Below are positions 1 to 12,335 of a stretch of DNA of 64,000 nt, in pieces; positions within the stretch are counted from its first letter, which is position 1, and every line of letters begins with the position of its first letter. Location: NCBI RefSeq assembly GCF_000003815.2, contig NC_049979.1:5142987-5206986 (forward strand). The letters run 5' to 3'. Both the position numbers and the translations under genes were made by a program. The notes under the pieces were generated by a model that made no database searches, had not been told where the DNA came from, and worked only from the letters and a program-made list of their open reading frames with translations. Source of the DNA: Branchiostoma floridae (lineage: Eukaryota > Chordata > Leptocardii > Amphioxiformes > Branchiostomatidae).

Positions 1-2278
1 ATCTCCTGATTAATCGCTTTGCTACCATGCCATTCCCACTACGCTAAAATGAAATCCTGGCTAGAACCCTGCTAACATATTGTTTGTTTTTCAGCCCAGG
101 TGAACTTGACTAGCAAACTCTCCCTGAAGCAATGAAAACAGGGATAAGGTGACTGCAAATAAAGGGGAAAGGAAAGGTGACTCCCGTTGTTCCCAGAATC
201 ACAGGTGAATGAACTCCCTGCCGTGTTAGACCTCACATATCTTCTGGGCTAATTGTATGAGGAGGGGTTAAATCGTGTTTATTCTGCAACAGGGTTAAAA
301 AGACTTGTTATTTAGGGTGGCTAAATCAATACACCAAAGTCAAAACCTCCTTCCTTGAGCAATCCTGCTGCCTTTTTAAATACCACTCTTGGTACGACGA
401 CGACGACTAGTCTACCTTCCACATTTCCGTTAGAACTACAACAACCAGACTCCTTTCTCTCCATTTCAGTCCTAGTAGAACTGGTTTTGATTGAAGCACA
501 TACCTGACATTTTTACCTGTTGGTGTGAAAAACATGATGAGTTGAATTAACAATTGCCTTGACAGACTAATCGTTACAGTAAATGGACTGGTCCTATAGC
601 CCCAGTCCATCTGGGTCGAAATGTAGGGTTGTGCAGGGTTTGATCGACAGCTAGAATCAGTCAGCATTGTTCACTTGATGTCACCTTTTTGTACTGTCCT
701 TTATTTCCTGCACTTCAGGGCATAGACTCTTACATTTTTGTTTCTTCACCCGAGGGTCCAGTGAAAACTGGTTTACAGTCCGACAGGTCAACCCAGTGTA
801 CAATGATATTTAGTAGCAATCACTTGCTGCAGACCCTTTTTAAGCCTTCATAATGACTTTGACATTTAGTCCATCACTAGAATCTCCTACACCAAACTTT
901 CTTATTTAGTAATTGCTATGGTGCTACTTTGACTTTGACACCTGGATATACAATTTTGTAAATGTGGGCAGTTTGAACTAGACAACTGATTCTGATGTAA
1001 GAATCTACTTGAATCTTCGGCCTGGTAGAGTGTGGGATACAGACTTCACACGGCCCAGACGTCAGTTGTCACACCAAGAACACGGTAACGCGCACATAAC
1101 GGGCCTTTTATATCATGATACGATGTGATAAATCATCAGGCCTTCACTCATCAACACAGAGACAGACTGTCCTCCCTCGAGTGTTCCCTTTGACTACTCG
1201 AGGATCTCTTTTAAAAGACAGACCTAGCGTTACTTGGGTCATTCCCGCTACTATTACTGTGCAGTATAACTGTACCACCAGCCATGAAGCTGTTTAGAGA
1301 GACTGGCTTGATCTGTGATTGCCCAGTAAGTAGGGATGAAGCACCTCTCCGTTCCGCTTGAGGTGCAGAGTCTCTTTGTAAGTTTACAAAACACGCGGTA
1401 ACGTTAGCACTGCAAACGCCTACGGACACTTGCTTAGGCAAGCTGCGGCCATACAGCTTCTGTAAAGTTATTGTGTTGAATCACAGGTGCTGGAATCACA
1501 CAAAATGTTGAGAGTTTACCGGAAAGAAAGTTGGCTCCACAAATTTATTACCCACGCCTGCCTGTGCTGTGCCGACCCGACCTACCTGATTGAAAGGGCG
1601 AACCCTCACGGCAACCTTCACGCTGTCGCTGTCCGTCATGGTCGCACCAGATGAACAGCCTTCCCTTCTAACACAGGATCTAAACCTCCGTTATGGTCCA
1701 CATTCCTCGGCATACATCTTTTCTTGATGTTTTTAATATTTCAGGAGAGCGCGGTCCCGTACGATTCGTCCTTCCTCTGTGTGTTACTCCGGACTAGCGG
1801 TGTCCCAGAACCATGACCACCCCGGGGGTCTGCATCCACCAATCAACACAGCCGTAGCAGACACGTCCAATCAAACGTCTCGTAACAACGTAAGTTTCGA
1901 GAGGAGGCGTGGCTAAGAGTGACGTAGTTGACTGACATGGCGGCGCCCTGCCTTGGATACACCCTGGATACGTTGTGTGAAACGTGACTGTTGCTGTCAC
2001 GACAAAGTTTACCTGGGTCTCACTTAGGATAAAGCAACCTGCTCTGTACGTGACACTTTGGCCTACTGGTCTTTATTGAGAAGTCTTCCTTCTGTCTGCA
2101 TAGGGATAGGGTTGATCAATGATCATCAATGGATTCATGATTGGTTTCTAATCCGGCAAGGAAATTGTTGATAAAACCTCAACCTTGGTTATACTCAAGA
2201 AATATGTGACGTCATTGTGATCCTACGTAAAATGCGCATAATCGATATCTCCAGGCGGATTTACCGGCGTCATAAGAT

Positions 2279-2388
2279 TAGTAAAGTATTTAAAAAGCTG
2301 GCCAAGGAGTAGAAGCCGACCAAAGGGAGTTAGTTAGCCGGCCATTGCTACCTTTGGTCGGCTCCTTCGATCTACTAAGTACTTTTTG
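2279..2388. repeat. Palindromic MITE-like element
   Basis: Imperfect inverted arms flank a short centre: AAGCCGACCAAAGG at 2313-2326 faces CCTTTGGTCGGCT at 2351-2363. The outer parts of the arms (2279-2300 and 2370-2388) are more diverged. The left arm contains AAAGCTGGCCAAGGAGTA, which is nearly the same as a stretch inside the inverted repeat at 30089-30402, so the two are probably related. No coding capacity. Confidence 0.55.
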
Positions 2389-2406
2389 GGTCCGGTACCG
2401 TACATT

Positions 2407-2520
2407 TAGCCGCAGATCACTGTTGGTTATCGCCTATAGCTAGCTATAAGCAAGGAGGTTATATCAATATATGACCTCCTTGCTATATTTAAAGCGTATT
2501 CCAACAGTCGTCTGCGGCTA
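2407..2520. repeat. Inverted-repeat element, about 114 bp
   Basis: TAGCCGCAGA at the left end faces TCTGCGGCTA at the right end, followed inward by TGTTGG facing CCAACA. The centre is a second hairpin (AGCAAGGAGGT facing ACCTCCTTGCT, 2449-2484). The structure fits a small non-autonomous DNA transposon. I could not define a clear target-site duplication. Confidence 0.5.
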
Positions 2521-3997
2521 CGGTGACATTGGCACATTTCGTTTCGCACTAGCTAAACTTCAAATCTTTCTAAGGCCGACAGTGTCTTATTGTTCAGAGG
2601 TCTTAAGAAAAAGGATTTTATTCTTTCACTCTCAATGACCGTAAGTCATTTCTTGAGACCCCCAGCGAAGTGGGTGTTGGCTCCCCTAGCAACACATAGC
2701 AACGACCTTTGACCCCAAGTTACCCTATTGTTGACTAATTGCCCCCTCCCCACCCAGTGTGAAAACATCCCTAGAGGGGTTCCACCAAGCCAGGTGAGGT
2801 GTTACCTGGAACCCTGAGGTTGTGAAGGGTTGTTTCAGACAGTAGTGTCTGGGAATGACAACATGATGTGTATTGAGCATTAACTGTTTCATATGTAGTA
2901 CATTATAAAGTCACTGCTAGATTTTTACTCTGACCGTCTGCAAATATCTTAGAATATGTAAGTTACATTATTTTATCTGTATTGGGCAGATTTTAAGTGT
3001 TACCACCTGTTACGTTCTGCTGTGGTCGCCCAAACATGGTCATGCAAGCAGAGGTAGACCACACAAAACATATGTACATCAACTTTGTGAAGATACTGGT
3101 TGCTCGGCTGAAGAACTGCCCAAGGCTATGGAGGATAGGGAAGGATGGAGGAAGAGAGTCGTGGCCATCCGTGCAACCAGCACGCCTGGATAGGATAGGA
3201 CCACCTCTTTCGTAGGTTTCTTTCTGCCAGTAGTACAGTCTGGTTTCCACTAAGCCCAAATACAAGTATCCGCTACGTAAATACAACGTTACTCCCCACC
3301 CCCTACCCCCACACACGGCCCTACTATAGCTGAGTCTCCATTTGCTGCTGTTTATAGAAGTAAAAGGAATTATTTTTGAGGTCATATTAGCATCAATGCT
3401 CCAGGCTTGAGTATTGATAGAATAGCTCTCCAGAGAAAGCGTCCACTTGCATTTGATTGGTTTAGCTTTGGAATCTGTATAAACCCACTAATTGAAATAA
3501 TGTTAGACACCAAAATACATACAAGAATGTAGCCATGAGGTTTCCTCCAAACAAAGACTTCGGATATTTTCTTGTTTGCAAGTTACTGAGTTGGTACTTT
3601 GTTAACAGTATCCTAAATTTGTCTTGTTAAATTTGCAGTTCTTTGTGTCTTGATCAATTTGCCAAAGCAACTTTATAGGTATTTGCAATAATTATGTATA
3701 CTATGTTGTATTTGGAAACCCATCATTTGTTTAAAAGTAACTTCAGATACTCGAATGCTGTTTGTTTATTGTTTGTCAAACCAAACCAAGCCAAGCTGTG
3801 TCTGGCACAGATACCTTGCCAGATAAAGGTGTGAACAATTCCCATTGTTCGCCTATGAGAGCCTGGTGTCCTACTGTCAGGGGGTTGTGTAAACAAATTA
3901 ATTGGCCATATTGTTCCTTTATCAAAACAAACGTGTCACATTTCATCCTTGTAGTAGCCCAAACTTGAAATTTTGTCATCTTTTTTCTTTCGTAAAA

Positions 3998-4286
3998 GCG
4001 CTAGCTTATGCAATATTTTCATTTGTCACAAAAGACATGTATAGAAAGTACACATGTTGCACCTAAATGTTCAACCTGGCCCATGGTTGTTCCCTTTTCC
4101 AGTTACCTGTCAGGCTTGCATGAATATTGCAAATATGCCATTTTTCATAATATTTTGAACATATTAAAGAATATCTCAGTTGAAATTACACCAGTAAGTG
4201 TGGGACAGGCTGAATATTGTAGAATGCTCATTCCTGAATACATAGATACCATATTTGTGACACAAATATGTTCCTGGGGCTAGCGC
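3998..4286. repeat. Possible MITE with diverged inverted ends
   Basis: GCGCTAGC (3998-4005) faces GCTAGCGC (4279-4286), and further in TTTGTCACAAA faces TTTGTGACACAAA. Arms are interrupted and imperfect, so this is a weak call. The interior is AT-rich and non-coding. Confidence 0.3.
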
Positions 4287-5609
4287 ACGGAGCCTAAAAG
4301 TGATAAAATATAGCTGTGCTTATCATATTCATATTTTGATATCAATGAGCTTTAGGTGATATCTGTATGGTCTGACACCAACTTATGGGTATTGTCCTCC
4401 ACTTCCTGTTGAAAATTCTGGAATATAGCAAGCCAAGAACAATATATGGCACATCAAAGTTGGTGGGTCAGTTAATTAGGCAGGAGGGCCATGAAATGAC
4501 TTACGGTCATTGAGCTCATAAAATGTCGTGAAAAAAACAACAACAAAAAACTGCTAAAGCCACAATCGTTGACCACAGCTCATCTTTCTGGTCGCTAGTA
4601 CGACTGCGCTATAAAAATAGATAATTGAAAATTTATTTTCAAATTAAGTTATGGAATTTCATTGATGGTGGAGTAACGAGAGGGACAGTTATGAACGTGG
4701 CATTATAGAAGTCCAGGGAATAAGATATTTAATGTTATGAACATGCTGTTTTACGATGGTTCTTCTTGATCTTCTTTAGTCTAGAATCTAGATTGGGAAA
4801 CTACTGTTCCCCACTTGTGCGAACTTCGAAAGCCTTCGCTGGGTATAACAAGAATAGTTTGCCCGTGAAGTTTGGACACCATTTTCATTTTCCCACACAG
4901 AAGAGGTTAACCTTGGTTTTGACTGACTCTCCTGGCCAATTGTTGCCCCTTTTTGCCAAATTCTACGATCCGCACTCCCCAAAGGAAGGCATTGTGGAGG
5001 CTACGGCTCACCCTGTACTTTTTAACTGCAACACAAACGAATAAAGCTTCCGTTGACTCTAACCAGCGCCACCTAGCGAAGTTTGCTGCTCTCTCCAGCT
5101 TCAGCTCCAGACTTTGTTCCAATCGCTCATGGCTCAGCTATATAATATTTGAACCCACTCTTTTGTCCCGTCGTTCTCCCTTTTCCCAGAGGCAAAAAAA
5201 CACGACATAATACCCCCCCCCTCCCCACAACATGTTTTGGGGGTTGTTTTAGGTAAGCGTCCAAATGAATTTCACAAAAAAATCTTTGATTGCCCCAAGT
5301 TGCCCTTAGCTAAACAAGGGTCAGTTACTGGGCGACGGAATATATTGCGAACCGCAAGGCGTCGCCTGTTGAATGGACATTGCTTTCGCAAAAAAATCTC
5401 ACAACACGGCGGCGTCTGGCTATCATGACCAACTTGTGTACATGTGTATTGTATAAGGTTGGGGAAATATCATCCCAACTGCTCTCTTTACAATAGGAAA
5501 GTTTTAAAAGAGTTCCATTGCTTGCTTGCTTACTTGCTTGCTGAATAATCTTTAATTCAAAGTATCAATCGGGTGCATTTATCGATGAAGGATACAGAAA
5601 AAGTACCAT

Positions 5610-5822
5610 TCACTCACGATCACGCACGCACTCGCTCACACACTGATTCTCTCACTCACTCACCTACTCACACACTCACTCACGCACTCACTCACGCACT
5701 CACTCATTCTCTCGCTCACTCACGCACTCATTCATGCGCTGACCCACTCATTCTCTCACTCATTCACTCACGCACTCACTCACTCACTAGTCACTCACGC
5801 ACGCAAACACGCACTCACTCAC
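5610..5822. repeat. CACT/CTCA-rich simple repeat
   Basis: About 210 bp of imperfect CACT and CACG tetranucleotide units. The open reading frame across it encodes only Thr/His/Ser low-complexity sequence and is not a gene. A shorter CTTG-type tetranucleotide run lies just upstream at 5519-5542. Confidence 0.9.
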
Positions 5823-6133
5823 TAATTCATCAAATGTTTGCATCTAGCTCAGGAGTAGCCAGCCTTACAACTTATGGCTGATATGTTGACAACTGTTATC
5901 GTCACCTGTTCGTCAGGTAAGGTATGTTCCCATGTCGGACACGGCTTGGCCGGAAACATTGGCAATGCACGCATAGAGCAGCGCACACATTGAACTATGG
6001 TTACAGTTCATTCAAGTTGTGTCGTTCAAGGCCGCTCTTTATATCTAATCATGTACAGCACGGTCCCACAAGTGTCGTGGTGTGTCGAAGTTTTGTCTTC
6101 TAGCACCATGTCTGCCAGATAGTCCACTAAGGA

Positions 6134-6220
6134 ACTCTCCAAGCAGAGGTCGAATCGCGCAGATATAGAAGTAGCCGACTACTACTATATCTGCGCGATT
6201 CGACCTCTGCTTGGAGAGTA
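6134..6220. mobile_element. hAT-like MITE, 87 bp, with 8-bp target duplication
   Basis: Nearly the whole element is a palindrome: the left arm begins ACTCTCCAAGCAGAGGTCGA and the right arm is its reverse complement, ending in GGAGAGTA. It is flanked by direct repeats of ACTAAGGA (6126-6133 and 6221-6228). Eight-base duplications are typical of hAT transposons. The termini match the elements at 10688, 17137, 27168, 30089 and 52479, which defines a family. No transposase is present. Confidence 0.85.
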
Positions 6221-6446
6221 ACTAAGGACTAACTACCGTTCACACCTCACTGATGATCACGTATATAGTATGTGATATAATCGAGTAAGTGCAACGCGTC
6301 AAAAACAAACTGTCTCGATTTTTTCATCTGAAAGTACGAGCGCAAAATGTCATTTGCCATTTGACCTTTGTCTTTGTCTTTGATCTTCCTAATTTCTACA
6401 GTGGCAAATTTGCCATAAGATTCTGTAGACCCGGTGCAGTCACCCT

Positions 6447-6954
6447 AAGGCCACAGCAAGTAAATTTTATGGATGACATCCGCGCGCTCATTAATTTTCG
6501 CCTGAATTCAGAAAAAAAACAAGAATTTTTTTCTTCTTCAGGGAAGGCCTAATAGATGAAAATGGGTAAAGGTTGTGTTGTAACCTAATCATTGAATGTA
6601 GAATTGACACTAGAGACTCTGTAGCATTGACTGTAGTTGCAGAGGTGCAACTTGATAGATAGTTGTAAACTATGGAAGCTATCAGTGTAGTTGCCAACAT
6701 GGTTAATGATACCAGTCTACCACACTAGTGTCACTTTGACTACACTGGGCACTTCTTAAATACAGGAATGAATGCCTTGNNNNNNNNNNNNNNNNNNNNN
6801 NNNNNNNNNNNNNNNNNNNNNNNNNNNNNNNNNNNNNNNNNNNNNNNNNNNNNNNNNNNNNNNNNNNNNNNNNNNNNNNNNNTTTTCGCCCTATCTCATT
6901 ATTTTTGCAGTCTGCAGAGGATGTCATCCATAAAATTTACTTGCTATGGCCTAA
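6447..6954. repeat. Inverted repeat interrupted by an assembly gap
   Basis: A roughly 35-bp arm at 6447-6481 containing AGCAAGTAAATTTTATGGAT is found as its reverse complement at 6919-6954. Between the arms lies unique sequence and the 103-base run of N at 6780-6882. The element is probably a non-autonomous DNA transposon whose middle was not assembled. Confidence 0.6.
6780..6882. other. Assembly gap
   Basis: A run of N bases inside an inverted repeat. The real length is unknown. Confidence 0.99.
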
Positions 6955-7107
6955 GCTTCAATAATTATCATATAACATCGGGATTGATATGCTGACAGTA
7001 TATCTTCAGAGCCTATCATAACATTAGACGTGGTCTGCTAACATTATACACCGGATCTATTTCCACACTTATCCCAGAGAGGAGATTGCCACTTATCTAT
7101 CATGGCA

Positions 7108-7379
7108 TTTCGCAAAGGTCAGGCTCCGTACGGTTGGTTCGCGATTTTCAACGTTGGCAAGGGGCTTGTGCTGGGAAAGAGAGTTTGCTGTGGAAGGGAT
7201 TTGCCGCTAGCGAGTTTCGCCCCATTTCGAAACTTCCACTCCGGCAAACTGCCTTCCACAGCAAACTCTCTCTTTCCCGGCACAAGCCCCTAGTCAACGT
7301 CGAAAATCGCGAACAAACCGTACGGAGGCTAGCCGGCAGGGTTTCTGGGATCAACTCCGAACAACTGGCCTTTGCGAAA
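7108..7379. repeat. Large palindromic element, about 270 bp
   Basis: Outer arms TTTCGCAAAGG (7108-7118) and CCTTTGCGAAA (7369-7379) enclose long inner arms at 7126-7198 and 7252-7325. The inner arms start with CCGTACGG and end with GTGGAAGG, and match for about 70 bp with few mismatches. The overlapping open frames on both strands are products of this symmetry, not genes. It is probably a foldback-type non-autonomous DNA transposon. Confidence 0.7.
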
Positions 7380-8680
7380 CGGACGAAGACTGTAACGGGG
7401 GCTAGCCGGCTACCACCTGCAGTTTGTTGTACGAGTCTCCTGCAGCGGCAGAAGTAGTCCCACCTGGATGGTCGACGGGATCCATTGAGAGAGGAATGAT
7501 AAACACTTCGTAATTGGTCTATTTGTGTACAATTAGCGGCGAGCATATTACTCACTACGTGCAGGTGGGAAGGTCGGCATTTCTGGGTGGTCAAGGCCAT
7601 GGGGATATGAATAACACATCTCAGACACACATACACCGTCATGCGCCACCAAATTGTGCTGGGGGAAAAACCGCGTCAGTCCGAATTCTAACCATTCCAT
7701 ACCTCCACACCTTTCAGCAATCACTATATAGTGTTTTTACTCGGCAGGAAATTTGACTCAGTTGACATAATAAGACAGGTCTTTATAAGTTGGGTGAGAA
7801 GGAGGTCGGCGGAAGGACTTGGCGAGGGACTGGGAGAGAGATACCTGACGTTTATATGTTGCCCGGGTCCATGGCGAAAAAGAATGTTTAGGAAGTGCGC
7901 CTTCGGAGTAGCGTCGTCCCCACTACCCATGACATGGATTTTAGCAGAACGTAAATATCCGTTTCGCCTGCTCTGTTACCACTATTCCTCTCAGTTGATG
8001 TGATATTCATCAGGTACTGATATTTTAGTAGTGTCCGATCATACAATTCTATCCACTGCTGAAGAGCCATCGTGCTGAGTAAAAAGTATCCTCTGACGTA
8101 CCGACGTACCAATAATGATCGACAGAAAGTTACTAGAGTGTGCAACAATTCCAGTAATCAGGCACACATAGTTTATTTTCCTCTGCAAAACGTTGAGAGC
8201 AGAGAAACACCTCAGCTACGTACCAGATTCTTGGTAAATTGTCCGTAAAATGACTTGACGCGGATAACGCCCTTGCAACGAATTCTTCTCACCTTGACCA
8301 TGACGGTGCAGCTTAAAACGAGGGATAAACACGTGACCTAAGATGACTTCGGTTAAGTCAATCAGGTGACGAATGTGTGAGAATGCGACGCGTGAAGTAA
8401 TAGGTAAAGATTTTAGGTCGGTACAAAAATAAACACGCCGAGGTATCCGCCAGTTACCTTCCCATTGTCCGCCTGTAAGAGAACTGCAGTGATTCACAGC
8501 TTAGAAAGGAAAGTAATCTTGATCCAGATAATAGCTCATTGAAGAGCTAGTCTTCCACTGGTCGTGACAGAGAGGACAGGCACAATGTACAGTATTTACA
8601 GGTTCATTGTACCGGGGAAATTCCCTTAGCTCTTGTCGACAAGCACAGTAAATAGTGGACTACGGCTTAACGTCCTGTCC

Positions 8681-9880
8681 TAAAGCCGGCTTTACAATTC
8701 ATGCGGACGCCGGCCGAATTTGTAGCTCGGTCAGAGTTCGCCGAATTTCAACATCGCCCGAGTATCGGCTGTATTTTTCGCTGAAAATCTGCCCCCTTTA
8801 CAAATAGACGGAGCCCGTCCGACGTCCGTCCAACACAACTGATTATAATTTGTTAAATAGATTGTACTATGTCTTGAACGTGGACGAAGTCAGAATTGAC
8901 AATATTTGTGTCAAATGTAATTTCTGAGTTGCGGAATATATGTAGGACATGAGTGGAGTGGACGAGCACGCTGAAAACAATAATATCAACTGGAATGTTG
9001 TGATACACCAATCCGAAAACTACCACAAGAGTCACAAAGTGAACAGACCAGTCTTATTCAACATAATACAATAATTAAGACAAAGCTGAAATCGGGCAAA
9101 CCTCGGGCGAACCTTAGGCGAACCTCGAGCGAAGGCCGGCAAAGGCCGTCCGAGTTACAGACTGTAAGCCTTCAGACATGAAGAATATATGAACTCACAC
9201 ATCCAAACCTATAGCATGCAAAAAATAAATGGGAAGTATTGTCTTCGTGTCCAATTGCCTTACATTATAAAAGGTACGCAGCTTTCTTAAGTTCATACAG
9301 CAGTCTTTATGTATCTTATTTTTCGGAACAAACTGTTAACTAAAGATGAAAGCCCAAAACAAAGGCACGTGTTCAACACAGGTGTCAAATTGATTAGGTG
9401 ACAGTTAAAATTCTGCCGGAGCCCTCCCGAGCTCCCAGCGACACCAGCACAACGTTCGCCCAAAGCACGCCAAACTTGTTAAAAGTCGGACGGAATATCG
9501 TCCGGTTTAATATTGCAGGAAGCCCGAACGAGTCTGGCGCGAGGCAGAAGAGTTCGGGCAAACTCCGACCGAAAAAGAGAGAGTCAAAAACCGTCGGGTT
9601 GCCGGCCGAGTATTGGCCAAGTCTTGGCCATTGCCTGGACAAGCTCCGGTCGAGCTACATGCAACCCATTGACGAGCTCTCCGAGCTCAACGCACGCCGC
9701 CGAGGCCTCGCTGATACTAAGCGCAGGCCGAGCTGCCCCGCAAACGCCGGCCGAGCTGCTAAAAATCGGTCGAGGCCCGCATAATCGCCCAAACGCCGGT
9801 CATACTCCGGCCGAAAATGTCCATTTGGTGCTCGCCAACAACTCGGCCGAGCTAAATTCTTGATTTGTAAAGGGGGCTTA
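8681..9880. repeat. GC-rich repeat block with similar inverted ends
   Basis: The left end (TAAAGCCGGCTTTACAA) resembles the reverse complement of the right end (TTTGTAAAGGGGGCTTA). The block near 9410-9860 is full of GCCGGCCGAG-like words, unlike the AT-rich surroundings. The two long overlapping frames at 9398-9863 are GC-rich shadows with no recognisable domain. It may be one 1.2 kb transposon or two neighbouring copies (8681-8815 and 9390-9880). Confidence 0.4.
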
Positions 9881-9914
9881 AGGACTGCAACCCTTTCCAG
9901 TAACGTGCATGTCG

Positions 9915-9995
9915 GGTGAGCGACATAGCCGGAATCGAACTCACGGCTTCTAGTTCCAGAGTCAGGGCCGCTTACCACTGGACAACACATGTACC
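9915..9995 (-). repeat. tRNA-like sequence, probably SINE head or tRNA pseudogene
   Basis: On the minus strand a B-box-like GAGTTCGATTCC (9931-9942) follows an A-box-like segment containing CCAGTGGTAAGCG (around 9969-9985) at tRNA spacing. A short acceptor-like pairing can be drawn, but it is imperfect and no convincing anticodon arm forms, so a functional tRNA gene is unlikely. Confidence 0.5.
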
Positions 9996-9999
9996 AGAC

Positions 10000-10095
10000 T
10001 CCCCAGGTTCGCCAAATAGAAATAGGGGACTTTGGCCAAGTTAAGGAATAAAAGCCCAGTTGGCGTTAATTGGCCTGGGAATATTTCCCAGGCCA
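10000..10095 (-). repeat. Dispersed repeat, TTGGCCAAnGTCCCCTATT family
   Basis: This stretch is a reverse-oriented copy of a sequence also found at about 16095-16180 and 20695-20790. All share an ACTTGGCCAA-GTCCCCTATT-like core next to a GG(T)TTGGTAGAGAC-like segment. Family not recognised. Confidence 0.5.
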
Positions 10096-10687
10096 CTCCC
10101 CTAGCGTACTATTGACTCTATTTGTCCAATCTCTACTGTTAGCCCACCGATCTGCGGAGCCTGGTAGAGGCTAGCCATCAACCAGTGGACTACGATACGC
10201 ACGCACGCTAGAACACCGTGCAGCACCACAAACACACCGTATATCATCGGCAACAGGTGGGGCCTCTGACCCGTCAGATCACTTCCTCCCCCAACAATGC
10301 TAACGTATTGTGGAAGGGAAGATGGACGTGAAATGGGGCCCTTTCGCACCGTTAAATGAACCGGAGGACCGCTGTAGTGGAAGTCACAGGAAACACAGTA
10401 TCTGCCACCTCGTTACCTGATATGCAATACTTTAATTACATTCTTGCTGGTTGTCGGGGCTGTTTCGCAGATAAGATTTCGCGATGTGAAGAAAAGGATT
10501 GTGCACGCTTTTGTACCAGTATGCGAGTCTATTTATGTACACGGTTCTTGTCGCTGAGCCGTTGTAATGAGATTCACCACACCGACCTGAGACATGGTCC
10601 GCATGTTTACACCGTGGTCAGCACGGATCTGAGCTGTCACTACACTAATGACCTTCCGTGATGGTCACAGGGAGACGATGATGTCTA

Positions 10688-10960
10688 CTACACTCCAAGC
10701 AGAGGTTAGGCTCCGGCTGTTTTGGGACGTCTTTTTTAAGTCGTTTTTATCGGGCTTTCTATTTTGTTATGTTTCTTGACGTATTGAGACGGCTCGACAC
10801 TATTGNNNNNNNNNNNNNNNNNNNNNNNNNNNNNNNNNNNNNNNNNNNNNNNNNNNNNNNNNNNNNNNNNNNNNNNNNNNNNNNNNNNNNNNNNNNNNNN
10901 NNNNNAACGACTTAAAAAACGTCAACAAACATCCGGAGCCTAACCTCTGCTTGGAGAGTA
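10688..10960. mobile_element. hAT-like MITE containing an assembly gap
   Basis: The left end CACTCCAAGCAGAGGTTAGG and the right end CCTAACCTCTGCTTGGAGAG are inverted copies of each other and of the 6134/52479 family. The direct repeat GATGTCTA flanks it (10680-10687 and 10961-10968). Subterminal sequence, including the AGGCTCCGGCTGT segment, matches the 17137-17326 copy. The N run 10806-10905 sits in its centre. Confidence 0.8.
10806..10905. other. Assembly gap
   Basis: One hundred N bases in the middle of a palindromic MITE. A round 100 suggests an arbitrary gap size. Confidence 0.99.
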
Positions 10961-11934
10961 GATGTCTACTCAAACGCACACTTTTTGCTATTGCGCTTCT
11001 TAGTTGCCATACTTGCAATGTTCCCTATCACCTGGTCTTTCTAATCTGGTTCCTAGTCTACATATGAGAACTTGTGTGACATTATGAGATTAACCGTAAC
11101 AATATTGAAATTGGATGGTCTGACACAGATGGATACAAGCTGATGAGAACACTAGTATCACAGTCACCGCACAACTTGAAGCACAAGGTGGTCCTTCTTC
11201 TTATGTTGTAGCGTATGCCAGCTTGAAATATTTATGTGTGGTACTATATCGAGTGCCAGTTAAATACCCTCACAATCACCCAAAATATACAACATCATAC
11301 AAACGGTGTACTTCCTGCCAACCAGCGCGGACCACAGCCGCACCAAGTTTATTTCTGTCACGTTTGAAAGAGCGCCCAATTGATCAGACCATGTCTAATT
11401 GGCGCGGATGGTCTCGCTGGCCGTAGTTGATTAATCATCGCCCAACGATGTATATCAAGGGCTGCTGTCGACCAACAGCGTCGGCTGCCGCCCTATCCCG
11501 TTACAGACGCACAATACCTGCTCACCTGGCGGGCACAGACACGCGTCCCGGCAAGGTGGGAACAGGTGAGCACGGCTGGCCAGGCTTCCGGTAGTCAAAA
11601 GAATGTACGGCTACCATTGTGACTATGAAGTAATAGATATAATCTGTAGTAAACCATGGATAAGAATCAGTTTCACTTACCCATAGATCATCACAGAAAG
11701 CATAATCACACCCTGATACATACCGAATTAGACGAAAGAAAAGTTATGATACCTGAGGTACATTCCTACGTTAAGCAGCTATTGAAAACGTACACACACC
11801 GGTGACACAATGCGACAATATCAGTTTCCCCTCGAGTTTGAGACGAGAGTGACAATTAAAAACGATAACGTAGTCTCCTTTCCGATCAAATATATCTCAG
11901 GATAGCTGCTGGCCACCCGTGCCTTCCACCGGGA

Positions 11935-11941
11935 TATAAAG
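11935..11941 (+). promoter_or_regulatory. Candidate TATA box for Barx
   Basis: TATAAAG lies about 400 bp upstream of the preferred Barx start codon, followed by GC-richer sequence. This would put transcription start near 11965 and give a 5' UTR of about 370 nt. It is a motif match only, without initiator or transcript evidence. Confidence 0.35.
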
Positions 11942-12335
11942 ACCCAGTGAGTAGCTCGAGCTCATTCCGCCACCGCGGGGTTTCAGCCGTCCCGACGAGC
12001 CCCATTACCGAGGGGCACGTGTCCATTGCGTCCGTGGGGCAGTGACGTGCAAATGTGATAGTTTATATAGCTGGTTGTGCCTCTTGTCCACAATCAATAG
12101 CCCGCAGGGCTGCGGCTCGGAGCTGTGTTGAAAAGATCCACCTGTGACTTGCTCGATTGACAAGCGTGAATACGGCGGAGGTGAGATTTGGGGTGCCCAG
12201 ATGCTTGACAGTGGTCCTCCGGCGCTCGTTGTGTGTTTGAAGAACTCCGCAGAGGAAACTATCATCATCAACGTTGTGAAAAAGTACAGAGGACTATATC
12301 GTGACGAAGGGATCATCGGTGTTGGTGAGCCCACC

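Larger units (their letters stand above)
1..11934. other. Gene-poor, repeat-rich upstream region
   Basis: I recognise no protein-coding exon here on either strand. The open frames are short, have no family resemblance that I can see, and many run through inverted repeats or simple repeats. The region holds several palindromic transposon-like elements, a CACT-type simple repeat, GC-rich CCGGCCGAG-containing repeat DNA, a tRNA-like element and two assembly gaps, listed separately. The part nearest Barx (about 10970-11930) has no obvious repeat and could contain Barx regulatory DNA, but nothing in the sequence proves it. Confidence 0.6.

Noticed and set aside
5610-5822. CRISPR-like or satellite array
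   Set aside because: The units are 4 bp with no spacers. It is an ordinary microsatellite in a eukaryotic genome.
5573-5881. 102-residue frame rich in Thr, His and Ser
   Set aside because: It is translation of the CACT simple repeat.
7086-7642. Overlapping frames of 123 and 164 residues
   Set aside because: They run through the large palindrome at 7108-7379, have no recognisable domain, and mirror each other because of the inverted repeat.
9398-9990. Frames of 111-128 residues in GC-rich DNA
   Set aside because: They are caused by GC-rich repeat sequence with few stop codons. No domain is visible, and part overlaps a tRNA-like element.
9915-9995. Functional tRNA gene on the minus strand
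   Set aside because: A- and B-box-like motifs are present, but the acceptor and anticodon stems do not pair well. A SINE head or pseudogene is more likely.
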